In this document: positions 6,935-14,155 of the stretch, piece after piece
How positions within the stretch are numbered: the first letter of the stretch is position 1
Layout of the letters: each line of letters starts with the position of its first letter
Assembly: GCA_947366645.1 (NCBI GenBank)
Contig: CANBAX010000007.1
Location: forward strand, 1-17,226
Length of the DNA stretch: 17,226 nt
Direction of reading: 5' to 3'
Source: an uncultured Clostridia bacterium
GTDB taxonomy: Bacteria; Bacillota; Clostridia; Christensenellales; UBA1242
Position numbers and translations under genes: made by a program
The notes under the pieces: generated by a model
The model's input: only the letters and a program-made list of their open reading frames with translations
Database searches by the model: none
What the model was told of the DNA's origin: nothing

Positions 6935-7300
6935 ATGCTTACTATTATTGGGTTCCTTTTAATGGTGATAGGCTGTGTAAACTGGCTTATGGTTGGACTT
7001 CTTCAATACGATTTTGTTGCTGGTATCTTTGGTTTTCAAGGCAGTATACTTTCACGAATTGTCTATATCCTTATTGGTGCCGGCTGTCTACTTTTTGTTT
7101 TTAAAGTAATAAAAGGCAAGGGCAAAGTAAACATTTTCTCTAGAAGAAACAAGGAAGATGTCGCAAAAAACATTGCCAAGATGAAGAAACAAGAGCCTGC
7201 TCACTCTTCTGTCGAAGCTTCTAGCGAATTCCTGCCAGAAGAAAATCACTACAAAGGCGAAGAAGGCCTTCTTAACGAACACCTTAAAGATGATGAGTAG
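6935..7300 (+). CDS. DUF378 family membrane protein with hydrophilic tail
   Basis: A 121-aa protein. Residues 1-60 form two membrane segments with the DUF378 (YuzA-like) signature: GCVNWLMVGLLQYDFVAGIFG, then the SRIVYILIGAG hairpin. Residues 70-121 are a charged, probably cytoplasmic tail not typical of the short family members. The function of DUF378 is unknown. I chose ATG 6935 because GGAGG (6925-6929) sits 5 nt before it; the ATG at 6923 overlaps that Shine-Dalgarno. It is followed after 51 nt by the 23-aa membrane peptide gene on the same strand. Confidence 0.85.
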   Translation: MLTIIGFLLMVIGCVNWLMVGLLQYDFVAGIFGFQGSILSRIVYILIGAGCLLFVFKVIKGKGKVNIFSRRNKEDVAKNIAKMKKQEPAHSSVEASSEFLPEENHYKGEEGLLNEHLKDDE

Positions 7301-7351
7301 TTTACTAATTTATATGCTAGCAATTCTTTTTTGTGACTACAGGAGTAAGAT

Positions 7352-7423
7352 ATGAGTAAAGAATGGTCTTTTTATATAATTTTATCTATTTCTATTGGAG
7401 TGGTGTTTTCCTTTTTAATTTAA
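7352..7423 (+). CDS. 23-residue single-pass membrane peptide
   Basis: ATG at 7352 follows CAGGAGTAAGAT, a strong Shine-Dalgarno with 7-nt spacing, and TAA is at 7421-7423. The product has a short polar head (MSKEWS) followed by about 17 hydrophobic residues rich in Ile, Val and Phe, ending Phe-Leu-Ile: a typical small transmembrane protein. It lies 51 nt downstream of the DUF378 gene and abuts the stop codon of rlmH on the other strand. The ribosome-binding site and uninterrupted hydrophobic stretch argue for a real gene; there is no homology evidence. Confidence 0.6.
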   Translation: MSKEWSFYIILSISIGVVFSFLI

Positions 7424-7882
7424 TTATTTATGATAAGTGCTTCCTTCATTTATCATAAAGGCACGATAAATTTGCTCTAGTAGCATCACCCTTGCCAGAT
7501 TATGCGGAAAGGTAGCCTTGCCAAAAGACAACTTATGGCGGGCTGATTTTTTTATGTCCTCACTCAGCCCGTAAGAGCCACCTATTACAAAGGTTATCTC
7601 TCCACTTTCCATACTCTGTTTTGAGAGGAAAGAGGCAAACTCTTCACTTGAATATTCCTTTCCTTCTATTGCAAGAACTGCCGTGTTTGTAGTAAGTGAT
7701 TTTTCAATAAGTTCGCCTTCCTTTTTCAGTATTATAGGGATTTGAGAATATTTATTTTGTTCCTCCACTTCAACTACCGTGAGTTTACAAAAGCGAGAGA
7801 GGCGTTTTTTATATTCGTCACAAGCCTCTATCCAAAACCTTTCCTTTAAATTCCCAACACATACTACTTTTATGCTTATCAT
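7424..7882 (-). CDS. rlmH: 23S rRNA (pseudouridine1915-N3)-methyltransferase RlmH
   Basis: A 152-aa SPOUT-class methyltransferase that modifies pseudouridine 1915 in helix 69 of 23S rRNA on assembled 70S ribosomes. Visible are the N-terminal strand MISIKVVCVGNLKE, the FVIGGSYGLSE SAM-binding knot element near 103-113, the FPHNLARVMLLEQIYRA helix and the terminal YHK typical of the family. Just before YHK the residues are NEGST where relatives usually have a GEP-type sequence. I chose ATG 7882, which overlaps the upstream CPBP stop as ATGA and has GGGGAG four bases upstream; the TTG at 7894 is unlikely. Its 3' end carries a 10-bp inverted repeat (7427-7459). Confidence 0.95.
   Translation of the reverse strand: MISIKVVCVGNLKERFWIEACDEYKKRLSRFCKLTVVEVEEQNKYSQIPIILKKEGELIEKSLTTNTAVLAIEGKEYSSEEFASFLSKQSMESGEITFVIGGSYGLSEDIKKSARHKLSFGKATFPHNLARVMLLEQIYRAFMINEGSTYHK
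7427..7459. repeat. 10-bp perfect inverted repeat at the rlmH 3' end
   Basis: TTTATGATAA (7427-7436) and TTATCATAAA (7450-7459) with a 13-nt loop, inside the last rlmH codons. There is no T-tract on either side, so it is not a standard intrinsic terminator. It could form an RNA stem at the transcript end, or be chance in AT-rich coding DNA. Confidence 0.45.
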
Positions 7883-9018
7883 ATTACTCCCCAAACAAAG
7901 GTGAATATTGTAATCCCAACCGTAAGCACAAAACTTGCGACTAAAAGTGCTATTGCAATTTTTGAAGGTTTATTATGTGTTTTATTAGAAAGTAGCTGTC
8001 TATCAAGTTCTGTCATAAGCCCAAGTTTAATATTTTTATCAATATATAATTCTTGTAGATTTATCTTATTCTCTACACTTGTTTTTCCTTCAAGTTCTGC
8101 CTTAGACTGCTTAATATCATTGATATAATCATTTTTAGCAAGTTCTTTATATAGTTCCATTTGTATATTCGTCATATTTTTGACTGTAGTTTCTACAAAG
8201 AGTTTTCGCATGAGATAATAGCCTGTCATTACGAGTAAAGTTAAAAACAATATCAAGAATAGTACCCCTAGGAAAAAGTTGTTTTGCAAAAACACATAAG
8301 GTAGTGATAATATTTTTGCAAAGGTCAGTTTATGAAAAGAAGCAAATCCTGAATATACACTAAGTGCATTATTCATAAAATGAATGATTATAGCCGGATA
8401 GATGCTGTCACATATTATTGTAATATATCCTAGGAAGAAGCCGATTATTGTTGCATAGAAAAACTGCTCTATATTAAGATGCAATAAGCCGAAAAGCAGT
8501 GCTGAGATTATTATTGCTTGTTTTTGTCCCAGTCCACTTTGCCCCTTTAATAGCAAGCCTCTATGTGCGGTTTCTTCACAAACTGCTGGAAGAACTGCGG
8601 TGAAAACTATATTAATTAATAGTAGATATATTGGGTAACTTTCTAGCTTGTTATTTGGTTGAAAGTTATAACCCAAAAACTCCAAAATTGCGTCAAAAAA
8701 GCCAGCGACAAATATATTTAAAAAGAATACTATCACTCCAAGTGCTACCGTGATGATAACCGCTTTAGGAGATATCTTTTTATATCCATAAAATTTGAAG
8801 GTTGTCTTTACCTTTTGCTTTTGCACCCCACTGAACATGAATACCGACAGGCAGAAAAGCAAACCTATCTGTACCAGTATTGTGAACACATAGGACGCAT
8901 ACTCCCCCATAAAGGTGAAAAGTCCCAGTGCAGACATTGCCCTAATCCCAACAAAACCAACTATTATTAGGAAGTAGGTCAAAATTGAATTTTGCGATGT
9001 TTTTTGTTTTACGCTCAT
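7879..9018 (-). CDS. CPBP (CAAX-type) intramembrane metalloprotease, extended C-terminus
   Basis: A 379-aa polytopic membrane protein of the CPBP/Abi family (MEROPS M79-like fold). The conserved motifs are EETAHR (Glu148, Glu149, Arg153), FGLLH with His180, and HFMNN with His213 and Asn217, matching the expected EExxxR, FxxxH and HxxxN/B motifs, so an active site is plausible. After the core it has two more features: a charged cytoplasmic-looking stretch of about 75 residues (270-345) and a last membrane segment at the C-terminus, beyond a usual CPBP length. The start ATG follows AAAGGG. It begins 19 nt after the other CPBP gene and overlaps rlmH by ATGA. The substrate is unknown; family members process prenyl proteins, bacteriocins or peptide signals. 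Confidence 0.88.
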   Translation of the reverse strand: MSVKQKTSQNSILTYFLIIVGFVGIRAMSALGLFTFMGEYASYVFTILVQIGLLFCLSVFMFSGVQKQKVKTTFKFYGYKKISPKAVIITVALGVIVFFLNIFVAGFFDAILEFLGYNFQPNNKLESYPIYLLLINIVFTAVLPAVCEETAHRGLLLKGQSGLGQKQAIIISALLFGLLHLNIEQFFYATIIGFFLGYITIICDSIYPAIIIHFMNNALSVYSGFASFHKLTFAKILSLPYVFLQNNFFLGVLFLILFLTLLVMTGYYLMRKLFVETTVKNMTNIQMELYKELAKNDYINDIKQSKAELEGKTSVENKINLQELYIDKNIKLGLMTELDRQLLSNKTHNKPSKIAIALLVASFVLTVGITIFTFVWGVI

Positions 9019-9037
9019 ATATTTCCCTTTGTATATT

Positions 9038-10003
9038 TTATTTTACTGGGTTTTGAAAATTCCATACTATATTAAAAATTAGTATAATAAGTCCGACAAA
9101 AATCGACACCCAAAGGAATAATGATATTTTCGATTTATCAAATTTCTCAAATTCCGACTGATTTTTTCTTTTAAAATAATATCTATCTATTAAATAGATT
9201 ACTATGCCTACAATTACAACTGATGCAATTGATATAAGATAATACCACCACTCATTCACAAATGCAATAGTGAAATTATATTTTGTTTGCAAATATGCAA
9301 TAAATATTGACAGCGTATTACTTACGCCATGTATTATCATACTGGATACTACCGAGCCTGTCCTTACCGCAACAAAACCAAATACTAACCCCATACAGAA
9401 TGGATAGATAAATTGTTGCAAACTTCCATGCATTATCGCAAACATGAGTGCTGAAAGGACTATTGCCAAACCGTTTTTCATATTTTTGCGAAGTCCATTT
9501 ATAATTATACCTCTGAAAATAAGTTCTTCACAAATAGCTGGAAGTAATCCGCCTATTATTGCCGTGAGGATAAACCAACCGAAATTATCAAGTGGTATTC
9601 CCAAATCCGACTTGATTGAATAGCCAATGGTTTTTAAAAATTCATCAAAGCAGGAAGTTAAACAAATAAATCCAAAAAGACATATCACCCCAAGAGCAAT
9701 GCAAATTAGAGTTGTTTTCCAACCTATTTTAAACTTTACATTTGCCGCGCTATTAGCAACCTTTGCACTTTTATTGTATAGGAAAAACAAGCCAAGTAAG
9801 GATATTTGAGTAAGTATTAATGTTGGAATTTTACACCATAATTCTTTACTAAAATCCTCTATGCCGAGTGAAGAGGCTATTGCGCCACAAATAAGCGACC
9901 AAACAATAGCCACAACTAGCGGAATTAATAGACCAAGCAGATAAACCTTTCCACTATCGTCACTTGTATAATAATTACGTCTATAATTGATTTGTTTTTC
10001 CAT
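9038..10003 (-). CDS. CPBP (CAAX-type) intramembrane metalloprotease
   Basis: A 321-aa polytopic protein with about eight membrane segments and the full CPBP motif set: CEELIFR (Glu159, Glu160, Arg164), FAIMHG with His192, and IIHGVSN with His225 and Asn229. It is a tandem paralogue of the next gene but clearly diverged from it outside the motifs. The frame opens at ATG 10024, but that codon precedes a TATAAT box (10013-10018). The ATG at 10003 is 9 nt past that box and neither has a Shine-Dalgarno, so I prefer 10003 on a near-leaderless mRNA. It is divergent from tadA across a short gap. No bacteriocin precursor or export gene lies nearby. Confidence 0.88.
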   Translation of the reverse strand: MEKQINYRRNYYTSDDSGKVYLLGLLIPLVVAIVWSLICGAIASSLGIEDFSKELWCKIPTLILTQISLLGLFFLYNKSAKVANSAANVKFKIGWKTTLICIALGVICLFGFICLTSCFDEFLKTIGYSIKSDLGIPLDNFGWFILTAIIGGLLPAICEELIFRGIIINGLRKNMKNGLAIVLSALMFAIMHGSLQQFIYPFCMGLVFGFVAVRTGSVVSSMIIHGVSNTLSIFIAYLQTKYNFTIAFVNEWWYYLISIASVVIVGIVIYLIDRYYFKRKNQSEFEKFDKSKISLFLWVSIFVGLIILIFNIVWNFQNPVK

Positions 10004-10012
10004 AATACGATA

Positions 10013-10041
10013 ATTATATAACATTTTCTTACAAAATACAA
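10013..10041 (-). promoter_or_regulatory. Putative promoter of the CPBP-CPBP-rlmH operon
   Basis: Minus-strand TTGTAT (10036-10041), 17 nt, TATAAT (10013-10018). The -10 is perfect and the -35 weak. The predicted start site lies within a few bases of ATG 10003. Confidence 0.55.
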
Positions 10042-10049
10042 GAAAACTC

Positions 10050-10079
10050 TTTACATTAGTAGTCAGAAAGCATTATCAT
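10050..10079 (+). promoter_or_regulatory. Putative promoter of tadA
   Basis: TTTACA (10050-10055), 18 nt, TATCAT (10074-10079). It predicts a start near 10086 and a 23-nt leader containing the Shine-Dalgarno TAGGAG. It is adjacent to the divergent CPBP promoter, with no overlap. Confidence 0.55.
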
Positions 10080-10108
10080 TATTAAAAATAATGTTTTAGG
10101 AGTGAAAA

Positions 10109-10552
10109 ATGTCGAAATTTATGTCAGAAGCGATGAAAGAAGCAGAAAAAGCACTAAAAGAAAATGAGGTGCCTATTGGTGCTGTTATTGTGTTAGATGG
10201 CAAAATTATCTCGCGAGGTCACAACAAAAGAGAATTTTTACAAAATGCGATAAAGCACGCTGAGATTATTGCTATTGAAAAAGCTTGTAAAAAACTTGGC
10301 TCTTGGCGTCTTGAAAACGCAGAAATCTATGTCACGCTTGAGCCTTGTCCTATGTGTGCTGGTGCTATTGCAAATGCAAGAATAAAAAAAGTTATTTATG
10401 CCACTGAGGACACCTCCTGCCCTGATAATCTTTGTGAAGCAATTTTTAATAGCAACAGATTAAATCACAAGGTCCTCTTTGAAAAGGAAGAATGTGAAGA
10501 CGCAAAAGTTATACTGCAACAATTCTTTAAAGCAAAAAGAAAACAGCCTTAG
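10109..10552 (+). CDS. tadA: tRNA-specific adenosine deaminase TadA
   Basis: A 147-aa zinc-dependent deaminase that converts A34 to inosine in tRNA-Arg(ACG). The cytidine/deoxycytidylate deaminase fold motifs are complete: HAE with His50 and catalytic Glu52, and PCPMC with Cys81 and Cys84. NEVPIGAVIV (19-28) and GSWRLENAEIYVTLEPC are typical of TadA. The start ATG is 4 nt after AGGAGTG. Length is slightly short of the usual 150-165. It is monocistronic: its own promoter precedes it, and a terminator overlaps its stop codon. Confidence 0.95.
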   Translation: MSKFMSEAMKEAEKALKENEVPIGAVIVLDGKIISRGHNKREFLQNAIKHAEIIAIEKACKKLGSWRLENAEIYVTLEPCPMCAGAIANARIKKVIYATEDTSCPDNLCEAIFNSNRLNHKVLFEKEECEDAKVILQQFFKAKRKQP

Positions 10553-10562
10553 GCTGTTTTTT
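10540..10562. terminator. Intrinsic terminator overlapping the tadA stop
   Basis: AAAACAGCC, loop TTA, GGCTGTTTT (9-bp perfect stem, 10540-10560) plus further T. The stop TAG (10550-10552) is in the loop and right arm. A-rich sequence on the left lets it also terminate the minus-strand SHOCT gene. Confidence 0.85.
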
Positions 10563-10594
10563 ATATTCGCTTGGCAGGAAGGAGACCACAAGGT

Positions 10595-11089
10595 TTACAA
10601 TAATTTCAACAATGACTGCCTAAACTCCTCTTCTGTAATTAATCCCTTGTCTCTTAAATCTCGAAGTTGTTTAATCTTTCTCTCTTTTTCCTCTTCCTTC
10701 ATCTTTTCAGGTTCTGGCTTTTCTTCAGTACCAAAGTACACATCATCTATTGGTTTTACCCACACGATATCACTAATAAAAAGTGTTATTAATAGTAATA
10801 TTGAAGAAATAGTAAACATACTAGAAAATATCGATATTATAACAGCACTCATATAGTAAGGATTTCTTTCACTAAAAAATCTTCCATCATTTGATATACA
10901 ATATATGAGTAGTCCCGCACTTACAAGCAGACCTACCACCTCTAAAAAGTCAAACACTAAATTTGCTATGGCACTTTGAGTATTTAGACCTTTCATAAAA
11001 GCCTGCACTATAAAATATATGTCTAATGCAGCATTTAAAAAATTAAGTACTATTACGGCAATGATTAAGCCCTTTTTTGTTTTATTCAT
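10595..11089 (-). CDS. Membrane protein with C-terminal SHOCT domain
   Basis: A 164-aa protein with about four membrane segments (roughly 8-28, 40-62, 75-105) and a charged C-terminus. Residues 140-164 match the SHOCT (short C-terminal) motif: Leu-Lys/Arg-pairs followed by DKGLITEEEF and a Leu-rich end. SHOCT segments occur on many membrane proteins; their role is thought to be oligomerisation or interaction, with no enzymatic function. The function of the whole protein is unknown. No Shine-Dalgarno precedes the ATG: a perfect consensus promoter ends 6 nt before it, so the mRNA should start at or next to the A of ATG. Its 3' end faces tadA. Confidence 0.8.
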   Translation of the reverse strand: MNKTKKGLIIAVIVLNFLNAALDIYFIVQAFMKGLNTQSAIANLVFDFLEVVGLLVSAGLLIYCISNDGRFFSERNPYYMSAVIISIFSSMFTISSILLLITLFISDIVWVKPIDDVYFGTEEKPEPEKMKEEEKERKIKQLRDLRDKGLITEEEFRQSLLKLL

Positions 11090-11095
11090 AAATTT

Positions 11096-11124
11096 ATTAT
11101 ACTCTTAATTTTATTCTTTGTCAA
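11096..11124 (-). promoter_or_regulatory. Perfect consensus promoter directly on the SHOCT start codon
   Basis: Minus-strand TTGACA (11119-11124), 17 nt, TATAAT (11096-11101), then AAATTT and ATG (11089-11087). The usual start point, 7 nt after the -10, is the A of ATG, so a leaderless transcript is predicted. Confidence 0.85.
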
Positions 11125-11208
11125 ACTTAACTATTCTATTCCTTTCAAAATCGTTTGGATTTTTTTAAGGAATAATATATTCTTTTAAAAAGGAATTAAA
11201 GTGTATTT

Positions 11209-11979
11209 ATGAATATTATTATTACTGGCGCTTCAAGCGGAATTGGACTGGCTCTTAAAAATCATTATCAAAGCCTTGGAAATACTGTTTTTGATATCTC
11301 TAAGTCGGGCGAAGGATATGAGTGCGATGTGACTGACAGGGCTTCTCTTAGCAAGATTATTGAGGATATTATGACAAAGGTTGACCACATTGATATACTT
11401 ATCAACTGTGCTGGCTTTGGCGTTTCTGGTGCCATTGAGCTTGTACCTATAGAAAATATTAAGGCAATATTTGATGTAAATGTTATTGGCGCTGTAAATA
11501 TGCTACAACTGGTGTTACCTCATATGAAAAAAGGCGGTAAAGTAATCAACATTAGTTCTGTGCTTGCTCTTTTCCCAACACCCTTCCGCGGCTATTACTG
11601 CGCAAGCAAAAGTGCGTTATCTACTATTAATGACGCCCTATATATGGAGCTTAAAGAAAGCGGAATACAAGTGAGTGCCTTCTGCCCAAGTGAAATTAAA
11701 ACTAACTTTTCTAAAAACCGCGTGAAAAGTTTTGAAACAAATGAAAGATATGGCGAGGCTATTTCACTTTCAACCAAGCATATTGACGACAAAGAAGAAA
11801 AACGTATGCCTATTGACAAGGCTGTGAAAATTCTTGTAAGGTGGATAGATAAAAAACATTTAAAACCACAATACATTATGACTTTCAAATTTAAATTACT
11901 TTATGCGCTTAAAAATATTTTTCCAAAAAGTGTTTATCTTAAAGTATGCAATAAAATGTTCAATAAAAAAAGTGCTTAG
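11209..11979 (+). CDS. Short-chain dehydrogenase/reductase
   Basis: A 256-aa classical SDR with an N-terminal Rossmann fold, cofactor motif TGASSGIG (6-13), the NAG element as NCAG (66-69), and the catalytic set Asn91, Ser117, Tyr130, Lys134 (YCASK). The PSEIKTNF element follows as usual. The C-terminal 50 residues are basic and hydrophobic, suggesting peripheral membrane contact. It is an NAD(P)-dependent oxidoreductase; the substrate (lipid, sugar or other alcohol) cannot be read from the sequence. The nearest AAGGA lies 14 nt before ATG 11209, longer than usual, so initiation may be weak. The upstream gap contains a small palindrome GAATA-ATA-TATTC with a possible -10 (TATATT). The gene ends inside its terminator. 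Confidence 0.92.
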   Translation: MNIIITGASSGIGLALKNHYQSLGNTVFDISKSGEGYECDVTDRASLSKIIEDIMTKVDHIDILINCAGFGVSGAIELVPIENIKAIFDVNVIGAVNMLQLVLPHMKKGGKVINISSVLALFPTPFRGYYCASKSALSTINDALYMELKESGIQVSAFCPSEIKTNFSKNRVKSFETNERYGEAISLSTKHIDDKEEKRMPIDKAVKILVRWIDKKHLKPQYIMTFKFKLLYALKNIFPKSVYLKVCNKMFNKKSA

Positions 11980-11993
11980 AAAGCACTTTTTTT
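11965..11993. terminator. Bidirectional terminator at the SDR stop
   Basis: A perfect 13-bp stem: seven A, GTGCTT, loop AGA, AAGCAC, seven T. The TAG stop (11977-11979) is in the stem and loop. It can also end transcripts from groEL, which shows no clear hairpin of its own. Confidence 0.9.
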
Positions 11994-12002
11994 GTTTTAT
12001 TT

Positions 12003-12058
12003 AGATTTCTCCGCTCTGAGACAAAAGGTCGCGTCGGTCGAAAAGACAAGGTCGTGAG
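12003..12058 (+). repeat. Degenerate copy of the dispersed palindromic repeat
   Basis: The head AGATTTCTCCGCT (12003-12015) is intact. The following arm is decayed, and a half-unit GGTCGAAAAGACA (12036-12048) differs from the consensus by one base. The rest of the 115-bp gap to groEL shows nothing else. Confidence 0.65.
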
Positions 12059-12108
12059 AAAACCCCAACGGTCAATATAACAACAGATAATTCTTAGATT
12101 TTATGCTT

Positions 12109-13722
12109 TTAATAAACATCAGCTTGTTTTGGTGTTTGTTTATCTTCTATTTCAACTATTACCGCCTCGGTGGTAAGCATGGTGGCTGAAACACTTGCTG
12201 CGTTTTGTAATGCTGAGCGGGTAACCTTTGTAGGGTCTATAATTCCCCTTTCAAACATATCACAGTATTCAAGTTTTAGTGCATCAAAGCCATATGCTTT
12301 CTTTGTTATATTCTCATAAATATTATTTACTACAACTCCGCCATCGACGCCTGCATTTTTTGCTATTTGACGAATAGGCTCTTCTATCGCTTTAAGAACT
12401 ATGTTTGCACCCGTCCTTTCATCTCCAGTAAGGTTTTCGATAAGTGTTTTTATTGCATTAGCAGTTTTTAAAAGTGCAACTCCGCCGCCGACAACAACAC
12501 CTTCTTCGCTTGCTGCTTTGGTGGCTGCAAGAGCGTCCTCAATACGAAGTTTCTTTTCCTTCATTTCAACTTCTGTTGCTGCGCCCACCTTTATCACTGC
12601 TACTCCGCCGGCAAGACGAGCAAGACGGTCATTAAGCTTCTCAATTTCATAGTCGCTTGTAGTTTCTTTCATCTGATTTTTAAGTGCTTTAACTCGATTC
12701 TTTATTGCCTCAGCTGAGCCAGCGCCCTCGACTATTGTAGTATTATCTTTATCAACCCTTACAGCCCTTGCACGACCTAGCATATCAAGTGTGAGTGATG
12801 ATAAATCAAAGCCTAGTTCTTCGCTTATCACTTTTCCGCCAGTAAGAATAGCAATATCTTCAAGCATAGCTTTACGTTTATCGCCAAAGCTTGGTGCTTT
12901 AACCGCAACACAATTAAAGGTGCCACGAAGTTTATTAAGAATTATTGTTGTAAGTGCCTCGCCTTCAACATCATCAGCAATTATAAGTAATTTGCCACTC
13001 ATTTTTACTATTTGCTCAAGAAGTGGCAAAAGTTCTTGAATATTTGTGATTTTCTTATCTGTAATGAGTATAAATGGATTATCAAGTTCGGCTATCATTT
13101 TCTCTGTGTTTGTACACATATATGGTGAGAGATAGCCTCTATCAAACTGCATTCCTTCTACTACATTAAGTTCGGTTTGCATGGTTTGCGCCTCTTCAAC
13201 AGTGATTATTCCGTCACTGCCCACCCTTTCCATCGCTTCGGCAATTAATGTTCCTATTTGCTCATCTCCCGCGGATATGCTGGCAACTTGACTTATAGAT
13301 TTACTGCCCTCTACCGGTTTTGACATCTTTTTAAGTTCTTCTGATGCAACTTCTACCGCTTTAAAAATTCCTTTCTTTAATATAATAGGATTTGCACCGG
13401 CGGTAAAGTTTTTCATGCCTTCATGAATAAGTGCCTCCGCAAGTACTACCGCTGTTGTAGTTCCGTCGCCTGCAACATCGTTGGTTTTGATGCTGACCTC
13501 TTTTATAAGTTCTGCACCCATATTTTCATATGGATTATCAAGTTCCACCTCTTTTGCAATGGTAACTCCGTCATTAGTGATAAGTGGGCTTGCATATTTT
13601 TTACCTAGCACTACATTTCTTCCTTTTGGCCCTAAAGTGATTTTAACTACACTGGCAAGAGAGGCAACCCCCGCCTCAAGTGCCTTTCTTGCTTCAAGAC
13701 CTTCTAATATCTTCTTTGACAT
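12109..13722 (-). CDS. groEL: 60-kDa chaperonin GroEL, without GGM tail
   Basis: A 537-aa GroEL subunit of the ATP-driven double-ring folding chamber. Diagnostic segments are [11 protein letters not shown] (about 29-39), NDGVTIAKE (49-57), the catalytic-loop [11 protein letters not shown] (85-95), an apical domain with PYMCTN and APSFGDKRK, and the equatorial C-terminal block with VGGGVALL and [13 protein letters not shown]-site residues appear intact. The C-terminus ends [10 protein letters not shown] with no Gly-Gly-Met repeats, which normally line the cavity floor; that is unusual for a single-copy bacterial GroEL. The start ATG follows AGGAGGTGTT. It lies 8 nt after groES in the same transcript. 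Confidence 0.98.
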   Translation of the reverse strand: MSKKILEGLEARKALEAGVASLASVVKITLGPKGRNVVLGKKYASPLITNDGVTIAKEVELDNPYENMGAELIKEVSIKTNDVAGDGTTTAVVLAEALIHEGMKNFTAGANPIILKKGIFKAVEVASEELKKMSKPVEGSKSISQVASISAGDEQIGTLIAEAMERVGSDGIITVEEAQTMQTELNVVEGMQFDRGYLSPYMCTNTEKMIAELDNPFILITDKKITNIQELLPLLEQIVKMSGKLLIIADDVEGEALTTIILNKLRGTFNCVAVKAPSFGDKRKAMLEDIAILTGGKVISEELGFDLSSLTLDMLGRARAVRVDKDNTTIVEGAGSAEAIKNRVKALKNQMKETTSDYEIEKLNDRLARLAGGVAVIKVGAATEVEMKEKKLRIEDALAATKAASEEGVVVGGGVALLKTANAIKTLIENLTGDERTGANIVLKAIEEPIRQIAKNAGVDGGVVVNNIYENITKKAYGFDALKLEYCDMFERGIIDPTKVTRSALQNAASVSATMLTTEAVIVEIEDKQTPKQADVY

Positions 13723-13730
13723 AACACCTC

Positions 13731-14015
13731 CTAGTCAAGCACGGCAAGTATATCTGCCTGCCTTACTATCACATATTTCTTTTCTTCAACTGTCACTTCG
13801 GTTCCAGAATATTTTGAGTACAACACTCTATCGCCTTTCTCGACCTGCATTTCTATCTTTTTGCCGTCAAGTTCTCCCCCCTTTCCAGTGGCTATTACCT
13901 TTGCTATCTGGCTTTTTTCCTGTGCCGCTGTAGGAAGCAATATTCCCCCCTTTGTTTCTTTCTCGCTTTCCTCTATTTCAAGCAAAACTCTATCAAATAA
14001 CGGTTTAATCTTCAT
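13731..14015 (-). CDS. groES: 10-kDa chaperonin GroES
   Basis: A 94-aa co-chaperonin that caps the GroEL ring. It shows the N-terminal [11 protein letters not shown], the mobile loop [17 protein letters not shown] (20-36) with the GGIL GroEL-contact tripeptide, the roof segment near 45-52 and the C-terminal [14 protein letters not shown]. The Shine-Dalgarno AAGGAGG is nearly perfect. It is the first gene of groES-groEL, driven by the promoter at 14039-14067, with a leader of only about 16 nt. Neither a CIRCE inverted repeat nor a CtsR box is visible upstream. Confidence 0.97.
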   Translation of the reverse strand: MKIKPLFDRVLLEIEESEKETKGGILLPTAAQEKSQIAKVIATGKGGELDGKKIEMQVEKGDRVLYSKYSGTEVTVEEKKYVIVRQADILAVLD

Positions 14016-14038
14016 ATCTCCTCCTTATTTATATCGTT

Positions 14039-14067
14039 ATTATACGACTTAGGTCTTTCTTTGTAAA
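14039..14067 (-). promoter_or_regulatory. Promoter of groES-groEL, without CIRCE
   Basis: Minus-strand TTTACA (14062-14067), 17 nt, TATAAT (14039-14044). Only a very short inverted repeat, GAC-CTAA-GTC, lies in the spacer. No TTAGCACTC/GAGTGCTAA element is present between 14016 and 14155. Confidence 0.8.
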
Positions 14068-14155
14068 GCAAGTTTATCATGATTTTGCTCATAGAATGCC
14101 TTTATTTGTCATACACTTTACTAATAAAACATTTTTTTTAAGGAATCAAGAGTTT

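Noticed and set aside
13481..13933. Plus-strand 150-aa ORF opposite groEL/groES
   Set aside because: Antisense to groEL-groES; the composition is that of a complement frame.
14016..14155. CIRCE element upstream of groES
   Set aside because: Looked for TTAGCACTC and its complement on both strands; not present.
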